Assembly: GCF_011759505.1 (NCBI RefSeq)
Contig: NZ_JAAOYO010000004.1
Span: 310,001 to 374,000, forward strand
DNA length: 64,000 nt
Source: Curtobacterium salicis
Lineage (GTDB): Bacteria > Actinomycetota > Actinomycetes > Actinomycetales > Microbacteriaceae
Direction: 5' to 3'
Shown here: positions 16,272 to 23,277 of the stretch, one piece after another
How the letters are laid out: each line of letters opens with the position of its first letter
Numbering within the stretch: position 1 is the stretch's first letter
Made by a program: the position numbers and the translations under genes
Notes under the pieces: generated by a model
Told to the model about the DNA's origin: nothing
The model's input: the letters and a program-made list of their open reading frames with translations, nothing else
The model's database searches: none

Positions 16272-16760
16272 ATGGACTTGGATGGAACGGCCGCCATCGG
16301 CGGTGTGGTACTCGCGGCAATATCCGCGGCGGCGAGTGGGATCGTGGGCCGGGGACGCATGCGTCGGATGGAACGCCTTGTCGACGTGATGACGAAGCTC
16401 GAGAAGGATTCGGACGAGCAGAAGATCGTGCTCGGTATGGTCCTGGACCACGCAAGGAGCATGGACTACAGGCAGCGAGGGCCGCGTAGTGGCTTCCAGG
16501 TGGTCGTGGCCTGGATCGCGCAAGCCATCGGGTGGCTTTGCGCCTTCGTCGGGTACATCTCCCTCTACCTGCTGCTGGTGCCAGTCCTCTTCCCTGAGCC
16601 TTCGAAAGATGGTTCCGAGTCGAACCCCTGGTACAACATCATCGTGCTCGCGCTCCTAGCGCTCCTGTTCATCCTGGGCGGTGTGTGGGTGCGCAACGGG
16701 ACGAAAAAGACTCGCGGCGACTGGATCGTTCAGCATTCGCCGGAGGCAACTACGCCGTGA
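16272..16760 (+). CDS. Predicted membrane protein (prophage moron)
   Basis: A 162-residue protein with three hydrophobic segments: about residues 8-25, 77-107 (VVVAWIAQAIGWLCAFVGYI and beyond) and 121-141 (NIIVLALLALLFILGGVWV). A charged helix with Arg/Lys/Glu lies between the first two. It has its own promoter and a 19-bp-stem terminator, and runs opposite to the flanking replication genes. This is the layout of lysogenic-conversion genes; exclusion or envelope change is possible, but nothing in the sequence proves either. Confidence 0.7.
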   Translation: MDLDGTAAIGGVVLAAISAAASGIVGRGRMRRMERLVDVMTKLEKDSDEQKIVLGMVLDHARSMDYRQRGPRSGFQVVVAWIAQAIGWLCAFVGYISLYLLLVPVLFPEPSKDGSESNPWYNIIVLALLALLFILGGVWVRNGTKKTRGDWIVQHSPEATTP

Positions 16761-16763
16761 TCG

Positions 16764-16810
16764 ACGAGGGGCACCCCGCGGACGACCCTGCTCCGCGGGG
16801 TGCCCCTCGT
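16764..16810. terminator. Strong bidirectional terminator
   Basis: A perfect 19-bp inverted repeat (16764-16782 and 16792-16810, 9-base loop) sits between two convergent genes ending at 16760 and 16811. It would stop both the moron transcript and the leftward early transcript. Confidence 0.85.
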
Positions 16811-17620
16811 TCAGTCGGGCTCATGAGTTGATGCGTGTCGGACCTTGCCAGCGACCGTGCCCTCGAACAGGGGGAACCCGGTCGGCGTGCGGTACTTCTT
16901 CATCAGCCTGGCCTGGACCTTCTCAGCCTTCTGCTGCTCCTTCGCTGCGAGCAGCCGGCGGTGGATCTCGTCGGTGTACTCGTCCTGCGTCCACTGGTCC
17001 GAGCACTCGACGCAGAGGACACGTGCGCCCTCAGGCGGGAGGAACACCTGCTTGCCCTTCTCCGTCCAGGTCTTCACCTCGGTGAACGGGTACAGCGCCA
17101 CCCGGCCGCTGCACCCACCGACGCGGCAGCTGAGGTTCGACCAGTGCGGGGTCGCGTTCACCGGGTAGCGCGCGGCTGCCTGGTGAATCTCGTTGAGCTC
17201 GGCGGTGAAGTAGTCGACGTCGTCGGGCTGTCGGCGGAAGATCTCCTCGAGGTGAATGAGCAGCCACTTCGACATCATCGACACGTCGTAGCGGGCGTCC
17301 GCAGGTGACGAGGCGAGTGGGAGCCCGACGACGGTGCCAGACCGCGCACGCCACGCCCGCTTCGCCGGCCCAGGGGCCTGCACCTTGAGCGTCCCGCCCC
17401 AGAACATCGTCGCTCGGACGAGCAGGCCGTAGATCTCGTTCGCGTCGTTGAACGCTCCCTCATTGAACGGCAGCGGGGGTTCGACGCGCTTCGATCGGAC
17501 GGTGTCGTCTGCGCCTGGCTTCGTCTTGATCGGGATGAGCGCGACCATGTGTTCGATCAGGTCGGCTGCCTGCCGCAGCGCGTCCCGCGCGTTCTCGTAT
17601 TTTGTGGTGATGTCCGTCAC
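16811..17620 (-). CDS. Hypothetical phage protein with Cys cluster
   Basis: A 269-residue protein, last gene of the leftward early operon, 33 bases after the primase/helicase gene. A likely zinc site is formed by CRVGGC (about 165-170) and CVEC (about 200-203). The C-terminal 60 residues are basic and helical (RRLLAAKEQQKAEKVQARLM). Conserved company with phage replication genes suggests a DNA-metabolism role, but I recognise no named family. Confidence 0.7.
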   Translation of the reverse strand: MTDITTKYENARDALRQAADLIEHMVALIPIKTKPGADDTVRSKRVEPPLPFNEGAFNDANEIYGLLVRATMFWGGTLKVQAPGPAKRAWRARSGTVVGLPLASSPADARYDVSMMSKWLLIHLEEIFRRQPDDVDYFTAELNEIHQAAARYPVNATPHWSNLSCRVGGCSGRVALYPFTEVKTWTEKGKQVFLPPEGARVLCVECSDQWTQDEYTDEIHRRLLAAKEQQKAEKVQARLMKKYRTPTGFPLFEGTVAGKVRHASTHEPD

Positions 17621-17653
17621 GGTGGCTCCTTCATGGTGGTCTGTGTCGATTGG

Positions 17654-19219
17654 TTAGGCGGGCATCCAGGGCATTTCGCCCTGGATTCCGCGGCGGAGGT
17701 GGGTGGGCCAGTTGCGTTCGTCTCGATCTCCGCGCCAGCGAACGACGGCGACCATGGATGGGTCGTCCTCGAGTGCGCGGAGACCGAGACCGAACTCGGG
17801 CCAGCCGAGGAGTGCGGCGGACCCTCGAGGGCGGAGGTCGCGCTCGCCACCGAGAGACTTGCCGTGGCCGGCGTGGGCCTCCATGAGCATCGCGACGCCG
17901 CGCTCGCGGAAGCTGTCGAGGGCGACGATGAGCAGGGCTGCGTCGTCGTCGCTGTTGATGGCCTGGCTGACGAGCTTGTAGAGCGGCCCGATGAGGAGGA
18001 CGTCGGGCTGGTGCTGGTCGAGGAGACGGTGCACCTGGTCGACGTCGGCTTGCCTGGTGAGGTCGAGGCGGACGCCGGCGGATACGAGCGTTTGCTCTCC
18101 CGGGTCCGCGGTTCCGAAGGTGCGCGCCATGCGGGTGACGTAGCGCGCGTTCCGGGACCATTGCACGACGCTGTTCTCCGCGTCGATGGCGAGGACTCGG
18201 CAGGGCTGGATCTGCTGCATGTGGTTGAACGGATGCACACCGGCGGCCGCCGCGATTGCGAGTTGCCGGGTGAAGTAGCTCTTCCCCGATCCCTCACTGC
18301 CGGTGAGCACGAGACGGTCGCGCCGCTCGAGCAGTCCCGGCACGAGCCAGTCCTGTGTGTCCTCGACGGCCAGGACTTCCGTCAGGGTCATCGGCCGCAG
18401 TACCGCGGCTCCGACCGCTGACCGTCGCCGGCGCACCTCGTCCTTCACGTCGAGGCGCATCAACTCGTACGCGACCTGCTCCTCGAACATCGCATCGATA
18501 GGCGGCGGTTCCTCGTCCGGCCCCGGGTCGCCATCCGGATCCGTCTCGGGAGCTGGTGGCACGTACTCGCGGAACTGCTGCCAGGCATGACCGGCCGCGA
18601 TGTGGTCGGCCGCGTCCTTCCCGACCCGCGGCTCGACGATCGAGACGGCCGCTTTGCCCTGCAGCAGGTCGCGGACGAGGAGTGCGTGCTTGAGGCCGGG
18701 CTCGTCCATGTCGCGGACGACGATGACCCGGCGGCCGTGCAGTGGCGTCAGGTCGAACATCCCGACCTTGCCCGCCCCCATCGCGGCGCAGACCGCGATG
18801 AGTCCGATCGACTCGAGCGCGTGGACGTCCTTCTCGCCTTCCGTGAACCAGACCGGGTCTGCGTTCCCGACGCGTTCGACCCGGTACAGGTCGACGCCCT
18901 TCGTGTTCCCCGACTGCCGGAACTGCTTGAGCGGTGAGCGATGCACCACTCGGCCGTCGCGGTACTTGTACTCGACGCCCTTCCTCGGTTCGTCGAACAG
19001 GTCCGGCATCGTCAAGCCGAGCTCGGCGAGAACGTCGGCGGTCGGGTCCGAGTGGGACCAGATCAGCGTCTGACCTTCCATGCTTTTGATCGACACGGAC
19101 CGGTCCTTGGCGGAGTGCCCCGGGGCCTGCGCGTCCGCGGCGTCCGAGCCGCGCATCGAGACCTGCAGCCCCTTGCTGTGGAAGGCGTCAATGACGCGGT
19201 CGAAGCTAACCCTGCCCAT
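17654..19219 (-). CDS. Phage primase/helicase (TOPRIM plus RecA-like ATPase)
   Basis: A 521-residue replication protein. The start at 19219 is chosen for its GGAAGGAG ribosome site; an in-frame ATG 6 codons upstream lacks one. The N-terminal half contains a TOPRIM domain: TEGEKD (about 126-131) and RDMDEPG (about 169-175). A Pro/Asp-rich hinge (about 222-242) leads to a RecA-like ATPase with Walker A GSEGSGKS (about 307-314) and Walker B LAIDAENS (about 343-350). Such proteins prime and/or unwind the phage origin together with the initiator encoded upstream. Confidence 0.88.
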   Translation of the reverse strand: MGRVSFDRVIDAFHSKGLQVSMRGSDAADAQAPGHSAKDRSVSIKSMEGQTLIWSHSDPTADVLAELGLTMPDLFDEPRKGVEYKYRDGRVVHRSPLKQFRQSGNTKGVDLYRVERVGNADPVWFTEGEKDVHALESIGLIAVCAAMGAGKVGMFDLTPLHGRRVIVVRDMDEPGLKHALLVRDLLQGKAAVSIVEPRVGKDAADHIAAGHAWQQFREYVPPAPETDPDGDPGPDEEPPPIDAMFEEQVAYELMRLDVKDEVRRRRSAVGAAVLRPMTLTEVLAVEDTQDWLVPGLLERRDRLVLTGSEGSGKSYFTRQLAIAAAAGVHPFNHMQQIQPCRVLAIDAENSVVQWSRNARYVTRMARTFGTADPGEQTLVSAGVRLDLTRQADVDQVHRLLDQHQPDVLLIGPLYKLVSQAINSDDDAALLIVALDSFRERGVAMLMEAHAGHGKSLGGERDLRPRGSAALLGWPEFGLGLRALEDDPSMVAVVRWRGDRDERNWPTHLRRGIQGEMPWMPA

Positions 19220-19373
19220 CGGTCTCCTTCCCGACACGGCCGTACTCCTCGTACGTGTACGTGCCGGTCATCAGTGCATTGAGTTCGTGCAGCCGGGCGG
19301 CCTCCCGCTCTGCATGCTCGGCTCGCATCACCGCGTCATCCCGCTGCCGGCGCAGATCACGTCGCGTCGTCAA
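19206..19373 (-). CDS. Small hypothetical early phage protein
   Basis: About 55 residues. The best start is TTG at 19373, overlapping the previous stop as TTGA; an internal ATG at 19328 is the alternative. The peptide is a charged helix (RRDLRRQRDDAVMRAEHAER) followed by LHELNALMTGTYTYEEYGRV. It overlaps the primase/helicase start by 14 bases. The function is unknown. Confidence 0.45.
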   Translation of the reverse strand: MTTRRDLRRQRDDAVMRAEHAEREAARLHELNALMTGTYTYEEYGRVGKETDGQG

Positions 19374-19708
19374 AGGGACACATCCGTGACGGCGGAGGGC
19401 CCCGCGCCGAGTTCGTAGTCCTGCTCGATGCAGTCGACCGCCCACCGCTGCCCGAGCGGCGGTGCCGGGTGGGGTCCGCGGAGCTCGCGCTCCTTCGCCC
19501 GCTCGATGCGCCACTGCTCGATGATGTGGCCGGGCTCGAGGTACACCCCGGGCCGGTTCCGCCGGTGGGCGGTGAGTGCCCGCTCGGCGGCGTCGAATGG
19601 GACGTCGCCGACGACCATGTGCCAGGCGTTGACGATGGCCGGGTCGATGGTGCGGTGGTCAATTGCCGAAGCGACTGTGAGCAGCTTCGAGACTTCGGTC
19701 TTGTTCAC
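19370..19708 (-). CDS. Replication-associated protein (helicase-loader-like?)
   Basis: A 112-residue protein with GTG start at 19708, preceded by AGGAGG. It begins KTEVSKLLTVASAIDHRTID and contains AWHMVVGDVPFDAAERALTA and a PGVYLEPGHIIEQW motif, a pattern common in short actinophage proteins encoded next to the initiator. By position it could be the helicase loader or matchmaker, in analogy to lambda P; this is inference. Its start lies 50 bases inside the initiator gene, in another frame. Confidence 0.6.
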   Translation of the reverse strand: MNKTEVSKLLTVASAIDHRTIDPAIVNAWHMVVGDVPFDAAERALTAHRRNRPGVYLEPGHIIEQWRIERAKERELRGPHPAPPLGQRWAVDCIEQDYELGAGPSAVTDVSL

Positions 19709-20420
19709 GCTGTTCCTCCTGTTCGAAGTAGCGGACGACGTCGAGGTTGTTCGCGTACGCGGGTGTCTTCCGGGCGTTGTCGGTCCGGGCTTCGGCGAGC
19801 GGGTCGTTCCAGCCCTTGCCGCTGAGCCAGGTCTTGAGGTATGGCACGTATCGCGAGGGAGTTCCTGCGGCGACATGTGCATCCCCGTGGGCGATGATCG
19901 CGGCCGTCAGGTCGAGGTCGGGGTGCTGCCTCCGGATGGTCTGCCACTGCTGCAGCGCTCGCGCCTTGTCGTTCTTCCGAGGCCAGTGCGACCACGCGTT
20001 CTCGAACGCAGATGGGTAGATGCGCTTATCTGGTGATTCCTCTGGTGATTCATTACTGGAGGATTCATAAGCGCGGTCATCCTGACCGGTTGAGCGCGTC
20101 GTGATTGACCGGTTGGGCGAATCAGATTGACCTGTAGTCAATCTGACCGGTTGTGCGCCGAGGGCCAACCGGTAGCGGTCACTGGTGCGGGTCCCGTCTG
20201 CTCGCACACGACGCGCGCGGACAATCAGACCGTCCTGCTCGAGCTCGCTCAGCGCCCGCCGCACGGTGCTCACGGCGACGCTCGTCATCTCGGCCAGACG
20301 TTCCTGTCCGGGGTAGCAGGAGTTGTACTCGTCGGCCATGTCGGCGAGCGCGAGGAGGACGAGCTTCCGCGTTCCCGGGAGCTTGAGCTCCCACGCCCAG
20401 GAGGTTGCCTTGTGAGCCAT
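19659..20420 (-). CDS. Phage replication initiator (winged-HTH, lambda O-like layout)
   Basis: A 253-residue protein. The N-terminal 90 residues form a winged HTH (LPGTRKLVLLALADMADEYN, AVSTVRRALSELEQDGLIV). A Ser/Thr/Asp/Glu-rich linker (about 92-132) follows. The C-terminal domain (FENAWSHWPRKNDKARALQQ, YVPYLKTWLSGKGWNDP) is that of phage replisome organisers. The DNA coding for the linker holds three direct TGACCGGTTG repeats and an inverted repeat, so the origin probably lies within this gene, as in lambda O. Confidence 0.8.
   Translation of the reverse strand: MAHKATSWAWELKLPGTRKLVLLALADMADEYNSCYPGQERLAEMTSVAVSTVRRALSELEQDGLIVRARRVRADGTRTSDRYRLALGAQPVRLTTGQSDSPNRSITTRSTGQDDRAYESSSNESPEESPDKRIYPSAFENAWSHWPRKNDKARALQQWQTIRRQHPDLDLTAAIIAHGDAHVAAGTPSRYVPYLKTWLSGKGWNDPLAEARTDNARKTPAYANNLDVVRYFEQEEQREQDRSLEAAHSRFGN
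20083..20174. repeat. Iteron cluster, candidate phage replication origin
   Basis: TGACCGGTTG occurs directly at 20083-20092, 20106-20115 and 20144-20153, and inverted with one change at 20165-20174. A perfect 9-bp inverted repeat, CAGATTGAC/GTCAATCTG, lies at 20123-20145. Just to the left (about 20030-20075) is an unusually A/T-rich stretch with a GGTGATTC duplication that could be the unwinding region. All of it is inside the initiator gene's linker-coding part. Confidence 0.6.
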
Positions 20421-20423
20421 CGG

Positions 20424-20798
20424 CTACAGCACCTCCTTGCGGGCCTCGTTCGCGAGGAACTTCCGAACCTGTCGGGCGGCGGCGAGGATCGCGGCCCCGA
20501 ACTGTTCGAGATCGTTGATGCTCGTGAGAGTTGAGTTGGCGTAGGGCTCGGATGCCGAGACGGTGATGAGGTACGGGCCGACGTGCGTGACGGATTCGTG
20601 GTGCTCATCGACTACGTCGGTACGGCTGACATCGACGTCGAAAGTGGGGAGCTCGCTGCTGCCCTGTGAGGGAGCACCGGGGAACTGGACGCGCGCGATG
20701 GTGCCATAGTGATCGATCACCGCACGCTCGCGGCCGTCGATGGTGGTCGTCGCGCGTTCGGAGATACGGGACCAGGCCGGGCCCGTGATGGCGCTCAT
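20424..20798 (-). CDS. Hypothetical early phage protein
   Basis: A 124-residue protein starting at MSAITGPAWSRISERATT, with an ATGA overlap to the preceding gene. A long upstream in-frame extension is rejected because it lies antisense to nothing and reads as Arg-rich shadow sequence. The body is beta-rich with an N-terminal phospho-like Ser/Thr stretch, ending in an amphipathic helix (FGAAILAAARQVRKFLANEA). The family is not recognised. Confidence 0.6.
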   Translation of the reverse strand: MSAITGPAWSRISERATTTIDGRERAVIDHYGTIARVQFPGAPSQGSSELPTFDVDVSRTDVVDEHHESVTHVGPYLITVSASEPYANSTLTSINDLEQFGAAILAAARQVRKFLANEARKEVL

Positions 20799-21280
20799 CG
20801 CGTCACCACTGCGGGCTTGCCGTTGAGCGTCGCCGCGTAGGCGGACGCCTCTCGGTATGCGGCAGTGAAGGCGAGGAAGGCGCTTGCAGCGAGCGCAGTG
20901 TCGTCGGACACTTCGGCGTAGACGACCCACTCGGCGTCCTGCCCGTCGAAACGCTCGACGGTGAGCACCCACCCCTCGCCGCGCCTCTCGTCGGCGTGGT
21001 GGTGGACGGGAGTTCCGGTGATGCCGTCCATGCGGTCGATGTGCTTCGTGTTGTCGCAGCCCATAACGGGGCATGGCCGCGGACGGTCCTTCATGAGGCG
21101 GAGGATGGCTTCCGTCACCTTCGCTACGTAGCTACGGGTCGGGTCGAACAAACCGTCCTCGACTTTGGCGAGGTAGGCGGTCGACGTGCCAGTCATCGCA
21201 GCGACGAGGGGCTGTGAGGCACCGCTGGTGGTGCGGAGGGTCTTGAGGTGGGCTCCAGTCCCACGAGGTGCGGTCTTCAT
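20795..21280 (-). CDS. HTH (XRE-like) protein with DUF6907-like C-terminal domain
   Basis: A 161-residue protein. Residues about 9-60 form a HTH (LKTLRTTSGASQPLVAAMTG, then TAYLAKVEDG). A Cys pair (PCPVMGCDNTKH) follows, then a domain with PVHHHADER and WVLTVERFDGQD that recalls the DUF6907 proteins of actinophages and Streptomyces. It is coupled by ATGA overlaps on both sides. It may regulate early genes. Confidence 0.65.
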   Translation of the reverse strand: MKTAPRGTGAHLKTLRTTSGASQPLVAAMTGTSTAYLAKVEDGLFDPTRSYVAKVTEAILRLMKDRPRPCPVMGCDNTKHIDRMDGITGTPVHHHADERRGEGWVLTVERFDGQDAEWVVYAEVSDDTALAASAFLAFTAAYREASAYAATLNGKPAVVTR

Positions 21281-21687
21281 GCGGTCGCCTCCTGCGGCTC
21301 GCGGTGGAACGTGGCGGTGAAGGTGAGGGTCGCCGTGTCTGGCTTGATGCCGTCGAGGATGTAGGTGCCGACGACTGTGAACATGAACCGGCCCGGGTCG
21401 TCTTCGTCGTCATATCCCCACTGGTGGCCGGATTCCGGGTGGAGGCCGAGGTGGTCCAGCTGGTCGGGGTTGATGCGGTCGGCCGTGAGACGGTCGGGAA
21501 AGCGGTCGTTGTGCGGTTCCTGGCGGAGGACCATCACGTATCTGTCACCGATGATCGGCGGGATGCTCGTGTGGTGGCGGACGCCGCTGTTGACCCACGT
21601 CATGGCGAGTTCTAGAACATCGGTGCCGTACTTCGCGACGATGTCTTTGCTTGTGTCGGTGGACTGTGGGAGGGTGCTTGTTGTCAA
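21277..21687 (-). CDS. First gene of the leftward early operon, hypothetical
   Basis: A 136-residue protein. The TTG start at 21687 is supported by GAAGGAG 7 bases upstream; in-frame ATGs further upstream lie in non-coding leader. The protein has a helical N-terminus (DIVAKYGTDVLELAMTWVNS) and a beta-rich remainder with an acidic WGYDDEDDPGRFMFT patch. It overlaps the next gene by ATGA. The function is unknown. It is preceded at 21710-21737 by a terminator-like hairpin and about 210 bases further by a BoxA-like element. Confidence 0.6.
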   Translation of the reverse strand: MTTSTLPQSTDTSKDIVAKYGTDVLELAMTWVNSGVRHHTSIPPIIGDRYVMVLRQEPHNDRFPDRLTADRINPDQLDHLGLHPESGHQWGYDDEDDPGRFMFTVVGTYILDGIKPDTATLTFTATFHREPQEATA

Positions 21688-21709
21688 GGTTCTGCTCCTT
21701 CGGGAGAGT

Positions 21710-21737
21710 GAAGGCCGGTGTTCCAGCACCGGCCTTC
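21710..21737 (-). terminator. Hairpin in early leader (attenuator/terminator)
   Basis: A perfect 11-bp stem (GAAGGCCGGTG/CACCGGCCTTC) with a 6-base loop. It lies only 22 bases upstream of the TTG start of the first early gene, so transcription of the operon must cross it. This fits a regulated (antiterminated) leader. Confidence 0.65.
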
Positions 21738-21924
21738 GACGTTGTTGGTGCGAGGCAGGACGTATTGCTCGTGCCATGCGGTTGAAGTGCTTGGTTCCCG
21801 CCGTGTGGTGATCGCTTGGCCCGGTACAGGCACCCCGGCGCGCGGGGCCATCTACGGCGGTCTTGCCGGGGCGAGGCGACGGGTTGCCCAGCGACGGGTG
21901 CCGTTTACGCCTCGCGGTGTTGCT

Positions 21925-21945
21925 CACGCTGTTCAGTTCTCAAGG
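21925..21945 (-). promoter_or_regulatory. BoxA-like (rRNA-type) antitermination element
   Basis: The minus strand reads CCTTGAGAACTGAACAGCGTG. This closely resembles the BoxA region of Gram-positive rRNA leaders and spacers (core TTGAGAACT or TTTGAAAACT), where Nus factors load on RNA polymerase. It lies in the leader of the leftward early operon, upstream of three hairpins. The similarity is judged from memory, not from an alignment. Confidence 0.5.
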
Positions 21946-22040
21946 TGCGGATGCGGCGACGGCGTACTCGTCAGAGCCGTTTCGTGGCGCGCCGGCCAGC
22001 GCCCTCCGTGTGGCGCGTGGTTCGGAAGAAGGGGGAGCGG

Positions 22041-22235
22041 CTAGGAGCGCTCGGGGAGATTGGCTGCGTGGCGGTCGAGGTCCTCCTTACGGAACTTGAC
22101 CCTCTTGGTGTCGCCGACAGGTATCAGTTCACCCTTCGCACGGAGCTCATCGATGTCGCGGAGCGAGCAGCTGAGGTAATACGCGGCCAGTTCGCGGGTG
22201 AAGAGTGCAGGCGCGAACTCGATTCGCGGGTTCAA
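22041..22235 (-). CDS. Small HTH DNA-binding protein (excisionase/Cro-like)
   Basis: A 64-residue protein with a MerR/excisionase-type helix-turn-helix (LFTRELAAYYLSCSLRDIDE, LRAKGELIPVGDTKRVKFRK). The residue pattern of helix, Arg-Asp-Ile-Asp and beta wing is that of the HTH_17 group. It overlaps the previous gene by ATGA. It could serve as excisionase or as a lytic regulator. Confidence 0.7.
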   Translation of the reverse strand: MNPRIEFAPALFTRELAAYYLSCSLRDIDELRAKGELIPVGDTKRVKFRKEDLDRHAANLPERS

Positions 22236-22567
22236 ATGGGCACCTGGTCAGCAGGGCTTCCGCTGACGAGCCGTTCGTTCTTCGCGGGGCGGGGCGAGGC
22301 GTCGACCTGAGCAGCCGCGGCGGTGCCAGGTAGTCCCACCACGGACTGGTTAGAGCGAGGGCTAGAAAACTGGGTGTCCAGCCACGCTGCGAGCTGGTCG
22401 GCGTCCCACATGAGGCGGCCGCCGATCTTCGCATGCGGGGGTGCTGTCCGCCGCTGGATCATCCAGCGAAGCTGCGACGGCTTCTTGCGCAACGCTTCGG
22501 CCGTTTCGTTAAGCGTCAACAATCGGCGTAGGAGGGGAGTCTCGAGTGCGGATCTCGTAACAGGCAT
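22232..22567 (-). CDS. HTH_17-type DNA-binding protein, divergent from the repressor
   Basis: A 111-residue protein starting at MPVTRSALETPLLRRL, with AAAGGGG ribosome site; the ATG 11 codons upstream lies before that site. The HTH core is LTLNETAEALRKKPSQLRWM, followed by PPHAKIGGRLMWDADQLAAW, which is the AlpA/excisionase wing. The C-terminal 40 residues are disordered. Divergent location from the repressor, sharing its operators, suggests a Cro- or Xis-like role. Confidence 0.7.
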   Translation of the reverse strand: MPVTRSALETPLLRRLLTLNETAEALRKKPSQLRWMIQRRTAPPHAKIGGRLMWDADQLAAWLDTQFSSPRSNQSVVGLPGTAAAAQVDASPRPAKNERLVSGSPADQVPI

Positions 22568-22585
22568 ACGGCCCCTTTCGGCGAG

Positions 22586-22649
22586 GTTGCTGCTGTGCAA
22601 CCCCTTGCGAGAACAACACTACACGATCATGCGCATCTCGCAATAGGAT
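22586..22649. promoter_or_regulatory. Immunity operator/promoter region
   Basis: This short divergent region holds a 16-bp palindrome GTTGCTGCTGTGCAAC (22586-22601) and an inverted pair TTGCGAG (22605-22611) and CTCGCAA (22637-22643). Leftward, TTGCGA (22643-22638) and TAGTGT (22621-22616) form a promoter with 16-base spacing. Rightward, TAGGAT (22644-22649) stands 6 bases before a GTG and overlaps the end of one operator half-site, suggesting repressor autoregulation. Confidence 0.55.
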
Positions 22650-22655
22650 GTGACT

Positions 22656-23237
22656 GTGCAAAACAGCGATGAGCAGACCCTCGAGCAGAGGTTCGGCCAG
22701 ATGGTCTATGAGACCCGACGCGTGCTCCGGGTGAGTCAGAAGGACTTGGCCGCCAACCTCGAACAGCTCGGGCTACACCTCGATGCGTCGGCCATCTCCC
22801 GTATAGAGAAGGGGACTCGCGCGCTCCGGCTGAGCGAAGCAGCGACGATCGCCAGCACTCTTGGCTTCGCCCTCGCGGACGTCGAGGCACCATCTGACCC
22901 TGCAGAGATCTTTGCCATCAGGTCCAAAATGGTTGAGAACGGCGTTGCAGCGGCGGAGGAGGGGATGCGGGCGTTTGTTGAGGGGCTCGAGGAGATGTCC
23001 TGGCTGATCGATCGAGCGCCTCACGTTCTCGCCGCACTCGGGGGTGACGGTCTTGATGCGCCTACTTCCTTCGTGTCGTACATCGAATGGCTGACGGCAC
23101 GTTGGCTCCGTGACGGCCCGAGTGGGTTCGTTGAACTCCTGGGACCAGAAGTCGAGGCAGCACGAACAATGCTGACTGTCATGGCGTCCAGCATCGTTCG
23201 AGAGCCGGGCCGCATCCGGCTCCCAGCTCGGGACTAG
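22656..23237 (+). CDS. Phage immunity repressor (XRE family)
   Basis: A 193-residue protein with an XRE HTH at about residues 10-75: FGQMVYETRRVLRVSQKDLA, DASAISRIEKGTRALR. The C-terminal half is helical and may dimerise; there is no LexA-type Ser-Lys protease motif, so it is probably not RecA-cleaved. The start chosen is GTG 22656, 6 bases after TAGGAT and without a ribosome site (leaderless). GTG 22650, two codons upstream, is the alternative. Divergent orientation and shared operators support the repressor call. Confidence 0.8.
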   Translation: MQNSDEQTLEQRFGQMVYETRRVLRVSQKDLAANLEQLGLHLDASAISRIEKGTRALRLSEAATIASTLGFALADVEAPSDPAEIFAIRSKMVENGVAAAEEGMRAFVEGLEEMSWLIDRAPHVLAALGGDGLDAPTSFVSYIEWLTARWLRDGPSGFVELLGPEVEAARTMLTVMASSIVREPGRIRLPARD

Positions 23238-23277
23238 CGGCACTCAGCCATGGCTGTCAGCTAGCTTCGCTACGGCT

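Larger units (their letters stand above)
21688..22040 (-). other. Non-coding leader region of the early operon
   Basis: 353 bases without a convincing gene. On the minus strand it holds, in order, a BoxA-like element (21925-21945), an 8-bp stem GCGAGGCG/CGCCTCGC (21871-21878 and 21908-21915), a CCCCG/CGGGG hairpin (21833-21847), and the terminator-like hairpin at 21710-21737. This is the layout of an antitermination leader. I could not identify a clear -35/-10 pair upstream of the BoxA. Confidence 0.5.

Noticed and set aside
19714..20100. Arg-rich minus-strand frames overlapping the initiator gene
   Set aside because: They are shadows of the initiator in another frame; only the 19370-19708 gene with AGGAGG and a conserved-looking protein is kept.
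21750..21860. tRNA-like folding in the early leader
   Set aside because: No acceptor or T-arm consensus could be placed; the stems seen fit ordinary hairpins.
22604..22622. TTGCGAGAACAACAC on the plus strand, reminiscent of BoxA
   Set aside because: It is better explained as the repressor operator half-site plus promoter; it lacks the TTGAGAACT core.
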